The notes: generated by a model not told the origin, from the letters alone. 64,000 nt of DNA from Flammula alnicola (GCA_015499995.1 JADNRV010000186.1:32698-96697); one strand, 5' to 3'; shown: positions 1 through 12,048, numbered from the stretch's first letter. Numbers and translations are program-made.

Positions 1-340
1 GGGCTCAGACTCCGACAGTGTCGGACGAATTGTTCAGTTAGGAGCGTTTATGAAAACGTCAGAAATTAAAAAAAGTGTTATGTTTCTTGTAGTCCTACTC
101 GCATAACGTATTAGCGGTCATTTTGCTGCATTTTGACTCCGTCTACTGGCCGTCGGTCATTTGAAGAAATTCAAATGGCGAGCGGCTGGCGGAGTCCGAA
201 GTCGTAAATCAAAATATCCCAGCAATTGCCCAGAGAAAGAGGAAAAATCAACTCATCCATCCTGTGCTGAGTTATAACTTATCGACTGATATAGTTTTTA
301 TTGGCCGTATACACGACAGAATCGCTGCCGCCAGAGGTTC

Positions 341-506
341 TGAAAGAGTACGAAGTAACTCAAATGTCAGACACGTCGGGGTGACAGATAATATGTATTG
401 TAAGACTACCTGAAAGAGTACAAAGTAACTACATTACGGATAGTCAGCACCGTGGAATGTAACGAAGATACACACCTCAAATGTCAGACATGTCGGGGCG
501 ACAGAT
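341..506. repeat. Interspersed short direct repeats
   Basis: Two motifs each occur twice in the same orientation. A 20-base motif beginning tgaaagagta lies at 341-360 and 411-430 with one difference. A 31-base motif beginning ctcaaatgtcagac lies at 359-389 and 476-506 with two differences. The order is motif 1, motif 2, motif 1, motif 2, so this is a diverged duplication of a unit of roughly 70-120 bases. No coding potential is seen here. Confidence 0.7.
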
Positions 507-831
507 GAGGTGTGCGGTACGTAGATGTAATATATATATATGGCGGGGAATAACGGAACGAGCACGATGGCGTGCTTGTTCCAATGCCCCATGATATGTA
601 GGATATAAAATAAAGAAAGATAAGGGCGAGCGGCTACTAGGATGTACACAGGATGTGCGCAGCCGGAAAAGGAAATGTTGTAAGTAAATGGAGTAACGCG
701 AATGAAATTGGTAGGTAAGGGGTCCGTGAAGAGAAAGATGCCATGTCGTATACACAGGTTCTGCTGAATCTAAAGTGCGGTCACCGGTGCCGTGATTGGG
801 CATCACGTGCCCAGCTTCGGCTTCGTCGCTT

Positions 832-1248
832 GTCGGAAACTTCCAGAATGCCTGATAAGGCCGAAATCTTAATAATATTCGGGTTTCTAATCAGGCCTGA
901 ACAGGGAGGAGTTAGCATGATCAGGTGACTGCATTTTGCATGATTAGGTAAATTATGCGTGATAAGAGGAGCGCTTTATGAACAGGAAGATTTATTTATT
1001 TCGCCAACATGGAGGCTCGAACCAAAAGTTTCTAGACTACACTTTATGTAATGTAGTCACCGAACTTACTGACGATCAAAACCACTGAGTCAAAGGGCTG
1101 ATGGAAATCAAATCCTAGCCCACAATATATCTAACAGCCACTCAAACGTACCCTGAACAGGCTAACTCCTACCCTTATCAGGCCTGATCAGAGAAGCCCA
1201 ATATTATCGGCATTATCGGCTTGATAAGGCATTCTGGAAGTTTCCGAC
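832..1248. mobile_element. Palindromic MITE-like element with about 95-bp arms
   Basis: The left arm (832-925) is matched by the reverse complement of the right arm (1153-1248). The outer 21 bases, gtcggaaacttccagaatgcc, match exactly, and similarity continues inward with scattered changes (ctgataagg, aggcctga, gaggagttagc). The centre (926-1152) is unrelated to the arms. No clear target-site duplication flanks the ends, so the superfamily is not assigned. Short open frames inside do not look like a gene. Confidence 0.6.
1000..1110 (-). repeat. tRNA-like (SINE-type) core with A and B box matches
   Basis: On the minus strand tgactcagtgg resembles a Pol III A box and ggttcgagcc resembles a B box, about 65 bases apart. 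Between them gactaca and tgtagtc can form a small hairpin. The outer gcc and ggc could be relics of an acceptor stem. The T-arm stem does not pair well, so this is not a functional tRNA; a tRNA-derived SINE fragment or pseudogene inside the 832-1248 palindrome is the better reading. A chance match cannot be excluded. Confidence 0.3.
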
Positions 1249-3190
1249 ACTGAGCGCTGAGTTCTGGTGCCATATAGTAATACTTAGCTGCTCAGGAAGA
1301 CATATTTACCAAGACTCTGACCTAGACGAGGTATCGGAAAGAGGTGAGTCTTCGGAGGCATTGTGATACGTGTTTCGGTTAACTGTTCGGCCGTGGCGGT
1401 AGTGCCCACTTTACGCTTGTATGCCAGTTATCCAGTGCTCTGCAGCTGCAGTCAAGTTTATCCCGGCACTAGGTAAATTGGCTTCCGCTGGCGTTGGAGG
1501 TGCTCTGACGGGTTGACAGATCGGCTTGACGCTCAAGAACCATGGTCGTTCTCCCAGTTCCGGATTTCGAGCGCAAACTTCCTAGCGGAATCTGCCGTAT
1601 TACCCAAAGTATGGGGCCGTTCTGCGAGTGGCTGAGCACCGTCGTATTTCTTTAAGTTGAATCAACACTTACATGGGTGGCCAGGGCTGCTCTCCACACG
1701 ACCATGCCTCTCAAGGTGGAATCAAGTGACGCTTTGAAATTGGAAACTATTCGCAGTCGCTGACAGATTTTCTATATCTAACAGACTGTTGAACTGACGG
1801 TTTCCCGCAAGTATTTTCGGCAGAGCTCCGGAGAAAGGACATGTAGAATTATTTTGGTCATGCTCTGCCATAGCGCGTTGACATGGCATCCCCATGTGCT
1901 GTAGGTATGTCTGCGCATTGTCCAGGGTATGCGTTCCACGGCCCATGTTCCCTTGCTGTTTTCAGCGTCCTGGCACATTGGAGTGTCTACAAATCCAACA
2001 TAAATCTAGCGAACTACCCCTCCATGCTCGACCCATTATCCGTTGCTTTAGATGTGATCAGTATCACAGCCCGCTTTTTAAGGTCATGTATGAATTTGGC
2101 GTGAAGATATACGAATTATTTTCCAAGATCAGTGCGCAAGAAATCTATCATACCATCCGCAATTCAAGCACTCATGCTGGTCACAGGGACCTCATAATCT
2201 TCAAAATGCACGACAACTGGCCAATAATATGCTTGAAATCCTGCGAGCGCTCAGAACCTTTTGCGACGAGCACTAAGAGGTTATAGATAGCTCAAGCAGC
2301 GCTTAACGATTTGGCACAGTGACGACTACTCTCAACGGTCATCTAGGAATGATTCTTTTAGTATTATTCCAGGGAAATGCAGTCAGTGTATATTAGGAGG
2401 TGCAGTCGCCTGATTCCTCCGTCCTATGAAATAGCCGTTCTTCATTCAAGAACCGCAATAAGCTGGGGCACTGATTTAATTGCTGATCTCAAGGACCATG
2501 TTAACGAATGTTGCATTCAATTTCTGGTAATCCTAGGATGTAAGCTACATTTCAGTTGCTAATCATGATGTTTTCGTGGCTCTTTTCCAACATTAAGATA
2601 GAATCGGGCGTCACTAGTGGCTTTGCGTTCTTGAGCAGACTCACGCAGAAGTGCACCGTACATTGAGGACGAAGATTTCCAGCATCAGAGTGCCCGATTC
2701 CCACCTCTTCTCGTTAGTTCAAAACCACACGACCACGATATAAAGAGCTGCAGACGTTCTCGCCCACGTTCTTTCTGATTCATATCTGCGCCTTCTGATA
2801 GGCGAGATCGATAAATCAGTCATGGATCAAGGCGTCGTCCTAGGTTTTCCCGGGAGGTTGAACGCGAATTATTGTTCCACGAAAAACGTGTGTCTTATAA
2901 GACTATCCTAAACCCAAAACTCGACGTAAAGTGCTGTCATCGTTCAACGCATGTGTGGAAGGAAACCGTGTTCAAGTTATAGCTAATGTGATCTCCCTGG
3001 AATTCTCCTCCACCTGTATCCCACCCATATCTGACCAACTCCGGGTTTTGGAGTTTAGCAGGATGAACCATCGGGGACGACGTAGCATCTAAGGAACGAA
3101 GACGATGGACGGTAAGTCGACTGTGCCAGGTTCATGGAAAGCAGGGTAGAACAATACCTGGCCTGTAACTGTATCGACTTTGATTAATCA
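1249..3190. other. Intergenic, no gene supported
   Basis: Open frames here are short (at most about 130 codons), overlap on both strands and show no motif I recognise. The stretch may contain decayed coding DNA, but no exon chain with consistent splice sites and frame was found. Confidence 0.5.
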
Positions 3191-3224
3191 TCGGCCATGT
3201 CTACACTTGATGAGATTATCCTGT

Positions 3225-3385
3225 CGAGATTAAACGTGATATTGATTAAATGTGATATTGGAATGTATGTAAGTACATAAAGGTATGGCTGGTAACACTG
3301 CAGTTTAAACGAAGAAATAATCACTCTAATCGAAATAATCATTCTAATCGAAGTAGACGTGATCGATTAAAATTTTAAATATCCT
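3225..3385. repeat. AT-rich short tandem repeats
   Basis: The motif gattaaaYgtgatatt occurs twice in tandem near 3226-3260. Near 3317-3352 a motif of about 17 bases (aaataatcaYtctaatcg) is repeated. Similar gattaaa words follow to about 3385. This is local simple-repeat DNA just downstream of the KDZ transposase gene. Confidence 0.55.
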
Positions 3386-3471
3386 AGATTAAAATATCTA
3401 CTGAATCCACTGGCACTAATGCCCTCAGGCAAGGCTCGGACAAAGAGCTTTGATTGCTACACCTAGATTAT

Positions 3472-6400
3472 TTAATCATCATCAGAAGTAATGTAGTCAT
3501 CCGAATCCGAGTCCGAGAACATGGCTGGAGATGTCCTAGGCTATCATAGATTTCAAGTCAATCATAGGCTTCTGGGTATCGGCGTGAGTGCTTACCTTGG
3601 TGTTTGAGAGCTCAGGTATTAAATACTCTTCCTTTGCGCGCTCTTCACGAATGTAATCAGCCAAAATCTTTCTGTCGTCGAGATCGATAAGATGGGAATA
3701 CCCAGCCTTAGAGAAGAGCTCTTTCGCACGCCTTTCCATCTCCTGATACATTGCCGATTGTTTGTTGGCATAAGCGACAGGTCCGGGGGTGCTGCTGATG
3801 GTACTAAGCTCACCCCACACGGACGACATCCGCTGAAAGGTAGCAATAGTACGCATGAAGTCTGCCTGCTTGAATTCCCACTCTTCTCGCCAACGCTGCA
3901 TCTCTGCCTCTGTGCGGAACCACTGCACACGGTCTCCTGTGATTTTATTAAGTATTGCGATGAATACGGTGTTCAAAGGACTCACCATCGTCCATCCATT
4001 CCTGTAACTCTTCATCCGACATTTTCTTTCCAGGCTTGAAGCGCCAGATCCAGCCATCTAGCAAGTTATTAGTAGGTGATTTGAAATAGGCTTTGTTAGC
4101 ATACCAGGTCGAGGTTCGGAGGTTTCATTTCCCGCTTGGGTGGATCGAGAAGTATTGGCGTCGATGCGGCGTTTCTTGCCCTTTGCCCCAGTTTTCGTGC
4201 CTGGAGATAGTCGTCCTAATAAGTGAAATAGTCAGAAGAGTAAATTACCTAATCGGAAAGAAGTCCTACGCTTTTTTTGAATTATTTGAGTTCCAAATAC
4301 TTGAGATGGAGACACTCTTGACGTTGACGGGCCAGCTGCAGATGAAGACCCGACACGTCGTGTTCCACCTGTAACGCCGGTCATTGTCCAGAGGCGGCCA
4401 TCAGTCATCCGTGAATCACCTACAGCACGTTTCAGATGTGTTGGTTTCCGAAAGGTATCATCCAATGTGAGAGGCGGGAACGTCGGATCATTTGGTGATA
4501 GACCAAGTGAAATCATGGCGCTTCGGGCAGCTGAGTAGTCATCAATGTGCAGATCACGGATTGCCTCCAAGTCATGGATTTGGCCACTGGACCTGGTATT
4601 ATTCTGTTGACCACGGTCTTGTTTCTTCTTCCGCCTGCGCATTGCATCCACCGACTTGCGAAGAATCCGTACTTTGACCACAGAGTCATACGCAGCACCT
4701 TCATGAAATCGCCGCTCATGCTCTCCTAGTTCGATAAGACCGTACTTGATCCGTTGAGCCACAGAAAAGTCAGACGGGATGTATAGAACCTCCCGTTCTG
4801 GAGAATCAGCAAACTTTCCTGAAATAGCTTGCTGAGCAACGACGTCTCCGACCTGGGGCATGATATCCTTCTGAAGTTTGTGCCAGTTGTCAATGCGGTT
4901 CCTCAGGCGATCGCGCAAATCTTCCAAGGATGCTGGTAGTTCCGATTTCGTCTTGCTAGCCTTGATTCTTGCAAGTATTTCACGCCTGGAACCTTTAGCA
5001 CAGCATCCATTACAGAGAGTAAGTGACGTACTGGTTGGCAGATATAAGAAGAGCTTCATTTAGAAATGAAGGGACAGTAATTTGCAGGGTTGGTTTTGGC
5101 ATAGACTTGAGTTCAGCCAAGAGCGAATGATAAATGCGAGATTGTGAAGGCACTGTTATTTTAAGGATGTTAGCTCCGGACTAGGAAAGTAATTTGAATG
5201 CTACCTTTCTTTTCATTCTGGCGATACACAGACTGAACTTCCCTGTCATCCCCCATTCGAGGCCGACGATCCATCTGGTTCCACATTGTCACCTTATCAG
5301 CATACAATGCACACAGCGTCTTGAAAGTAGCATGTTTCTCCAGAAAGAGCTCCTTTGCACGTTCAACTTCGTTGTAAAGTGTTGCGGCTTTGTTTTAAAA
5401 GATTTCAGCATAGAAATATGTTGGATACTGAAGAGACATACCCATATTAGACGTCTTTGCCCAGTTCCAATGCGAATGGTGGTCGATGATTGTATCTTGA
5501 CGATGGCCGTTGTTCATTTGGCGTGTTTGAGGTGCCAATTGATTGAGTTCAACCCAAGGCATCTCAGCCGTTTCGCCGTGAAAGTGACCTGCTCCTTTGA
5601 TATAGGCAGACGAGAACAGGTAAGTGCAGTTATCCTTGTGATTTTGGACATGAACCAAAGGAATTAGCCAAGTCATTCCTTCAATAAAGTCAAGTTCTTC
5701 GGGAAATTTTTCTTCAAAGCGACTAGCGGCGTTGACACTGAAACCACATGCGATATCATATGAGCCTTTACGAGGGGCTTTCTTGATAAAGTCACGGTAG
5801 ATTTCTGAGGGTGGGGAACCTAAGCGCTTGGTATTGCGGATAGCGTGAGAGTAGTGATGTGCCGGCTCGGGCTTGGCCTGAAAGCCCCGGCTTTGGCCCG
5901 GCTTTGGGCGGCTCAGGCTTTGTCAAATCACGAGCCGGGCCAAAAGCCGGAAATCAGGCTTGGCCCGGCCCGGCTTTGGCTCAAGCCGGGGCTTTGTTGA
6001 TAAATTTGTTAAAATATAATATAATAGAAATATTTTGATATCTACGTGTAGACACAACTCTAAATTACATATTTAACTATTGTACGCATACCTAAGACAT
6101 GTTGGCAACGTGCAATACCACTTGCAACATGTTTTCGCACCCAAAATGAACATTGATGGACTTTCAAACTCAGCCGGACTTGTCCGTCAATGCATGGCCA
6201 CCATTACCACACGATCAATTGACCATCAAACTGACTTTAAACTATTATTAGATCAAACTTTCGTGAAAGTACAGTACAAAAAGTGAGTTTTGGTTACTCC
6301 AAGGTCAGTTTTTCTCCGTTAAAACTCAAAAAAAAATCTGCAGAAAGCCCCGGCCTGGGCCGACGGCTCGGGCTTTTCAAAACCTCAGGCCGGGCCAAAG

Positions 6401-8160
6401 CCGGCTCCAGGCCAATACCTTTGGCCCGGCTTGGCCCGGCTTTTTTGGGCCCGGCTTGGCTCGGCTTCTGGCCTCAGGCCGGAGCCGGCACATCACTACG
6501 TGAGAGATGGCGTAGTCAGTATTAGTGAATCTATGGTGACTGTTAGCTATGAAAGGTACTGAAAACGTGAATATTGGCAGCTTACTTTTCGCCCAGCTGT
6601 AGATCGACAGTCGACTTGATGAAAATATGACTGCATTGAATGCACACAATTCCGGTTATGTCCATATTCTTGAATTTTTTGCGATCCTGTTTATTGAGCG
6701 CGTTTAAGTGATCGCAATCGCCAAGTTTCTTCAAGATCGAACATTGTTAATGGGACTACTATGGGATAACATCATTCGCATACCTCAGGAATGTTTTTGG
6801 GCAAATTCTTGACATATTCGCGGTACTCGAGATCATTAGGAAAGTATGCTTTGCCCTCGTAAAGCGAGATATCGTCGGGATCCGTGTTCTTCCGATACTT
6901 GTTGGAATGGTGGTTTCCGTCAGCAGTTAGCTGTGTTTGTTGGAGGTGGCTAATAGACAGGGAGTTGGTCCAAAGTCAAAAGTAAGAAGGAGAGAAAAGA
7001 GCGGACCCAAGATCGTCTGGAGTTCTCTCCCATCCAGGTTCCATGTTGATGTGTGGATCAGGACAAGCTGGGCAATGTACAATAAGGTTGCCTTCACGCC
7101 GATGCGTCAGGTATGAATCGATCCCATGAGCTTGACCTGAGCGTTTCATTGCTGTCAAAAGACGCCAGATACGCATTACCATCCTGAATTGAGAAGAAGG
7201 ATCCTGGAGGACATTCAGCAAGTGCGTTGAAGAAAAAGGTAACAACGTACTGCAATGTGCTGGGGAAATGCATTATCCGTAAGGCGACGAAGAGATCCGA
7301 TGAAATCGTACGCTGATTCCTTGGATTCAAGGTGATGGATGTGAAATTGGTGAAGGACCTGAAAGCTGAAAGCGGTGGTCGGCTGATTGATGGTGGCAGG
7401 GAATAGCCTAGCACGCATGAGTTGGTCAACACGATTTGGATTTCCTTTGCATATGCAAAACCGAATCTTTGTGGTATGGATCCCATTGGTATCGATAACA
7501 TGAAATACAAGATTGGTGGCATATCTACTGAGACAGGGAAGGCCAGCATGACCTAAATTTATCGATGAAATGTCAGGTTTTAACGTCGCAATGTCATGTC
7601 GGACGAAAAACCCTCGGTCAGAGTCCCAGACCTCAGCCCAATGGGTCGGTAGATTAGCATGCGATCTGATGAAGCAATCGGAGCAAGAGATTTCGTAGAA
7701 TTGACAATCATAGCATCGAGTAGTTCTATTCGCATTGGGAACTTGGCATGCACATGGTTGCCCTACGTTCGGGGATGCTTCGTGATCAAGGATATGCTGC
7801 AGGAGTGTAGGAAGTTTTTCTTGAAACTCTTCAAGCGTTTCCGATGTCTAGAAATGGCACAGTGAGTAGTGGCATGCATGATCATATTATTTCTCTACGC
7901 ACCTGGGTCTTGGATTTTGGAAGAGGCTCATCATTGATCGCATCTGTAGTATCACTCGATGGTGCTACGTTGACAGGAGTTTCTTGAATGCGAAGGGGCT
8001 GAGGAAGTTGTGGCAAGGTCAAAGTCGTCTTGATAGTTTCTGGGCCAGACATTATTGTCTGCTCAGCTGTGCGTGCCACCTGATCTCGCTCTACAACTTG
8101 ATCACGATTGGAGTGCTTCTCGAGAGCGGCCTTGAAGCCTTTGAATGACTGCGGTGCCAT
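3472..8160 (-). CDS. KDZ-type transposase with CxC2 cysteine cluster, interrupted by an insertion
   Basis: This is a multi-exon transposase of the Kyakuja-Dileera-Zisupton group. The start is the ATG at 8158-8160. The first exon ends near 7910 at a gt donor, and the last short exon carries an acidic Asp/Ser tail ending in TAA at 3472-3474. In order along the protein: a cysteine cluster (CACQ, CYDCQ, CSDCFIRSH, about 7770-7640), GHAGLPC (about 7545), an FPAT..P.TAF block (about 7400), HCPACPDP (about 7070), a GIVCIQC/VDLQLGEK block (about 6600), DYAIS (about 6515), SYDIACGFS (about 5745), GAGHFHGE (about 5590) and a C-terminal WREEWEFKQADF block (about 3880). The conserved Asp and Glu of the last motifs fit the DDE-type catalytic core known for the family. 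A 647-bp element (5852-6498) sits inside an exon; removing it and one 8-bp duplicate gives a continuous frame. I saw no other clear break. The enzyme would act in the nucleus on its own transposon ends, which I did not find. Confidence 0.85.
5852..6498. mobile_element. hAT-like non-autonomous element inside the KDZ gene
   Basis: The element starts tagtgatgtgccggctc and ends with its reverse complement, gagccggcacatcacta. It is flanked by an exact 8-bp duplication cgtgagag at 5844-5851 and 6499-6506. An 8-bp duplication and terminal repeats of this type fit the hAT superfamily. Both subterminal regions are GC-rich and full of repeated ggcccggctt words, while the centre is AT-rich and carries no transposase frame. 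It therefore depends on an enzyme encoded elsewhere. Confidence 0.9.
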
Positions 8161-8556
8161 CGCTGGGAACAGAGGGGTGTGGCTGGAAAAGTGAGAGCGT
8201 AAAAAGTCAGACTCAATGGTGGATTACCGTCTTGAAGGTAAACAAGAACAATAGGCCAGTTCACCTGTTTCAGTTTTGTTGTTCCTGTCGCCTCGTCACA
8301 AACAAAAAAGGTGCGGTGAAATCTAATTGTCGCTTGACTTCTGTGGCCCAATTTTACGGTAACTAAAATGGCCCCACCGATCAGTCAAGCGGGGGCACCA
8401 CACCATTAAGCATGCACATGGAACAAGACTTACCGATGATCGTTGCAGGAGATTCCGGAGTTCAATCAGAGGATTGATAACAAAAAGAATTCAAAGATAA
8501 TAGATTGTCGTAAATAGGCAAAATGATAGGTAGCTATTTTTCTACTTGTTGTGCGG

Positions 8557-9148
8557 TCAATCAAATGATTCTCGCAATGGGGAGGGGAAAGGAAAAGGGG
8601 CCGGTTGAGTCCTCATAGACGAAGAGGAAGAGGCAGGAGGAACACCGCGCCTGCGCTTAACAACGCGAGTAGCAGCCGAGGATGGAGCGAAATCATCGCA
8701 CTTGCGCTTGATTCCATGTCGAGCCTGTTTGTTATCCGGATACTGCTGAATCTCATGGTAGATGTCAAAAAGTCTGGCCAGCGTAGACTTTCCGGTAAGG
8801 AGACACAAGTCCAAGGGGTCTGTAATGAACTGAAGGACGACGGGGTCATCGCAAGTCTTACACTGAAGAGTGATGGTCATTATGGATACAAAACAACATA
8901 AATGTTTAACGACTTACTTCTTGGTACCACCTTCCAGCATTACCTAGTTGGCCAGCAGTGCCTAGCCAGAGCCACGGTCCTGTCTCGTCGTGATTGTGAT
9001 TGTGTGGAGGGTGGAACTTTGGCATAGGTGGAGCAATTTGACGGATGGCATGGCGAATCTGCCCACGGATTGTAATGAGGGCCGCCGCCTTGGAAAGACC
9101 TGTGAGCTCGGGGCGTTCAGCAGACAAAGGACCAAAATAGGGTGGCAT
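8557..9148 (-). CDS. Unknown gene A, paralogue of gene B at 12.1-13.2 kb
   Basis: I do not recognise this family. The first exon begins at ATG 9146-9148 and starts MPPYFGPLSAERPEL; it ends at GRWYQE with a gtaagt donor. After an intron ending ctcttcag the second exon begins CKTCDDP and continues to a basic, Ser-rich tail with stop at 8557. Gene B has the same order: YFIGPLSNADPEL, then GRWIQK, an intron in the same codon position, then CNLCDSR. A Cys-x2-Cys pair followed by a PLD motif and a helical F.I..EI segment is shared. The basic run VVKRRRG suggests a nuclear protein (inference). An open frame runs upstream to 9310, so an earlier start is possible. The gene lies about 400 bp upstream of, and on the same strand as, the KDZ transposase. 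Confidence 0.55.
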
Positions 9149-9746
9149 TGTATGCTGAGAATGGAAGAGAAGCCTGAAAATCTGGTCGTTAGTCGAGATA
9201 AAGGCGAAATGGGGTAGATACTTGGGCAACTCTGCATTGCTCGAGGGCAACTTTATACCTGCGCTTGGGAGTTCGGCGATCGGCGATTGCGCAGGGCCTT
9301 TCCATGTCAAAAAGGAGGCCAGATTTTGCCCGTTGTTTCTGAGGATGCGTCAAAGCGGATGTTGGCCTGTTTCATGCATTCGTTAGCGACAAGCAAACTT
9401 CCTGGGACTTGTTTCCCCACGTACCACTTGGACAGCCTTCTGCAAGGGTCTACCATATGTATCTGACACCTCCAATCCATCCCACTGCACCTCCCACCTC
9501 CAACACCACGTCCGATTACCATCAGTGCACATGGTAGGTGCACACGTCCACGGAATCACATTGCGGCAGAGCAATGTCGTCGTCAAGGATTTTGAGCTGA
9601 GAATAACAGATACCAAGGTGAGTAAATCGGTGGTGCATGAAAGTGCGCACCCCTTACCTATCTTTAAGCCAGCTCGCTGTCGACCATGTTGTACGAGGGG
9701 GAGGAGCGCGATAGTCGTTGTTGTGAAACATTGACAAGCCGGATGT

Positions 9747-9818
9747 CATGCCGAGGCCCGACATCGAGTTTTGCCACACGTGACTTTGTGGCAAAACTCA
9801 ACGTCGGGCCTCGGCATG
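9747..9818. other. 72-nt near-perfect hairpin, shared core (copy 1)
   Basis: The sequence is a palindrome with arms of about 32 bases and a loop of about 7. The arms differ at two positions. Read from the minus strand, both mismatches become G-U pairs, so a minus-strand RNA could pair along its whole length. The core ttttgccacacgtgacttt... is shared with the hairpin at 14436-14492, but the outer arms differ. It lies about 600 bp upstream of gene A. The size is like a microRNA-type precursor, but transcription is unknown; it could instead be a palindromic mobile insert. Confidence 0.8.
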
Positions 9819-10024
9819 GTCGGACCGCAACTACCACCCAAACTACTGCTCCCGGTTCTAACTGAAGCCATTATGTACAGTCTTACGAGCACGAGAAAGA
9901 AAAGGCAAATTGAATTAATAGATACAAAAGACAGACGAAGGAATAACGAAGCAGTAAAATTTCCATCTCACCCAGTCCCACGGTCTCCGTCGTCAGTCGA
10001 GAGGTGATGTCAGGCGGCAAAGTG

Positions 10025-10790
10025 GAACACACGTGAGGGTGCTCGCGGCGCTGCCTGGATCATCGTGGTCGTGGTATGCGGACTCCTCGATTGGGCGGTT
10101 GTGGCAGACAGCTGTCATGCAAGGATGGCGATGGCAGCGGCGTCGGATTGCGCTGATGGTGTTCGTCGTCGTCGTCGTCGTCTGCGGGCTCCTCGATTGG
10201 CAAGTTGCGGTTTGGGTGGCTAAGAGCAATGGTAGCAGAGAGCGAGATTCGCGAAATGACCAGCAGTGATACTGCATATTTCGGTGAGGAGCTGGTGGTG
10301 GTGGTTTAGCGGCGCGGGGCGGCGTGGGTCGTTGGTGGCTGACGTCGACGGTGGGTGATGGCAGGATGTGCGTGAGCGGTGTATATGCCAGATGCATAGT
10401 GTACGTGCCAGGCGCAGCCAGCATGCTGCCTCGGTTGTTGTCGTCATGCGTGCGCTGCTTGAATCAGGCAGGATGGAGACGAGGGCGGCAGCAGGGGCGC
10501 AGGTCGACATCCGGGCCACAAGCGGTGTGGTGGTGGTGTGGTGGTTGAACGGTGCAGGCCGTGCATATGGGAGGTTTGATGGCACGGGTGGTGTGGGGTG
10601 TTGGCGGCCGAAACGAATCAGCACGGGCGGCGTTGGTTGTTGTTGGCCAAAACGAGCGCTGATATCGAGGAGGAGCGTGGCCTGTCATTTGTGTGGATCA
10701 GGGTGGTGGTGGTGGTAGAGGGGATTTGCGAAACGAGCAGCACCTGTTGCTGCTCGTTTTCGACGCACTAGGTGGGTCTCCCTCCTCCAG
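10025..10790. repeat. GC-rich low-complexity tract with local tandem duplications
   Basis: The tract holds a gtc triplet run (about 10165-10185), a duplicated block containing ctcctcgattgg (near 10085 and 10190), a diverged tandem of about 38 bases (near 10575-10655) and a small inverted repeat aacgagcagca/tgctgctcgtt near 10732-10761. Long open frames occur on both strands but their translations are simple-sequence Pro, His, Trp or Arg runs, so I do not call a gene. Confidence 0.5.
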
Positions 10791-10915
10791 AGTCTCCCCT
10801 TGTCGTCCGCCTCCCCTTGAATCCTCCTAAATCGATCGAAGGTCGGCGCCACATCCCTCGAAAGAGGGCAGGGGCTCGCGACGTGGCGGCCTGTTGCGAT
10901 TTGGTCTTACATCAA

Positions 10916-11225
10916 CTAGGTAGAACTAAAAACGGTCAGTAAACAAAATACATGAATTGTTAAAATCTTACCGGACTTTTTTTGGGAGTCCTTCGAGGGT
11001 GGAAGAGGTGCGGAAGAGAGGAGGAACATAGTGGTGATCAAGATCAACGACGCCATCGTCGTTGATCACGACTTCGGGGTTTGCCGAAGTGACAGAACTC
11101 GGACCGGCGAGACTCCAACTCGTCCCAAATTCACTTTCGACGTCTCGAATATGCCCTAAACATGCCACAAAAAAAGAAATAAAAATGAGAAAAATACAGG
11201 TACCCGCGGGTTTACCTGCTGACAT
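10916..11225 (-). CDS. Possible tiny gene with two introns, unknown
   Basis: Start ATG at 11223-11225 gives MSAG, then an intron from gtaaac to tttag, then an exon encoding HIRDVESEFGTSWSLAG and an acidic stretch, then an intron from gtaaga to ttttag and a short last exon ending TAG at 10916. The predicted protein is about 67 residues. Both introns have good consensus ends and keep the frame, which is the main support. No domain is recognised, and it may be the remnant of a larger gene. Confidence 0.3.
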
Positions 11226-11311
11226 AAAAATCTGAGCCTGGATCCTCAAGGATTAGAATGACATTCAGTACTTTCGCAAAATGTTCTTATTGTACATTCT
11301 CATATCACACT

Positions 11312-12048
11312 CAAGGGGGTACCGGGATTACAATGCCGGGCCTGACGTAGGTAGGGAGGGTCAGCCGCCAGGCCGCTAAATTTTTTGTAAGGTGTACTTA
11401 ATATTTAACCATATACCACTATTTTAGGCACATTATAGCATATTTTACATCTTATATTGACCAATAGAGGTGTCTAGCAACCTTCAAACACCTTGAACTG
11501 TCAAAGGGACCACATTATAAGTCAATGATGCCGGAAAGGGAATGTCACATGACCCCAATCACGCATCAATCTCATACGGCTTTCTGCCAATCTTTATGTT
11601 TGAGGGCGCCTATCGATTTACAAGGCTATCTCCCGGACAAATAAAATCCTGCGTGCTGGATAGAGTGTTATGGAGTGATTTAAGCACTGCATACACAGAG
11701 GTATATCCTGATGAAGGAACAGTTCAATGTAAAAACACAAAGTGTGTTACAAAATGGGTATGTACTGTTTATTAATTTTTTTCATGACATTTCTTATTAA
11801 CTATGGATAGTATCATCTCGACTGTGTTGGTTTGGACATTGCGCCAAGGGGCTGGATGCGCGAAACATGCATTTCCAATGATGCGGGGTGTGCGGCCAAG
11901 GCATGCGCCGGATGACAAATTGATCGTATATACTATATTAGGATATATTGATCATTATGTAATGCTTACGATGGAGGGTGGGTCATCCGCCAGGTCCTTA
12001 AATATTTTGTCGACGTAAGGTAATATCTAAGGTTTCGGTACCCCCTTG
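11312..12048. mobile_element. 737-bp hAT-like MITE, CAAGGGGGTAC family (copy 1)
   Basis: The termini are caagggggtaccg and cggtacccccttg. They are flanked by an exact 8-bp duplication atcacact at 11304-11311 and 12049-12056. Inside, a block near the left end (gagggtcagccgccagg) recurs as a direct repeat near the right end (gggtgggtcatccgccagg). No transposase is encoded. The right end lies 13 bp from the stop of gene B. A second element with the same terminal motif is at 62979-63501. Confidence 0.9.

Noticed and set aside
1430..1540. A coding-like stretch reading KFIPALGKLASAGVGGALTG
   Set aside because: It is short, ends in a stop and has no supporting exons or known family; it could be chance.
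9993..10718. Long open frames on both strands in the GC-rich tract
   Set aside because: The translations are simple-sequence runs created by tandem GC-rich repeats, with no motif or splice structure.
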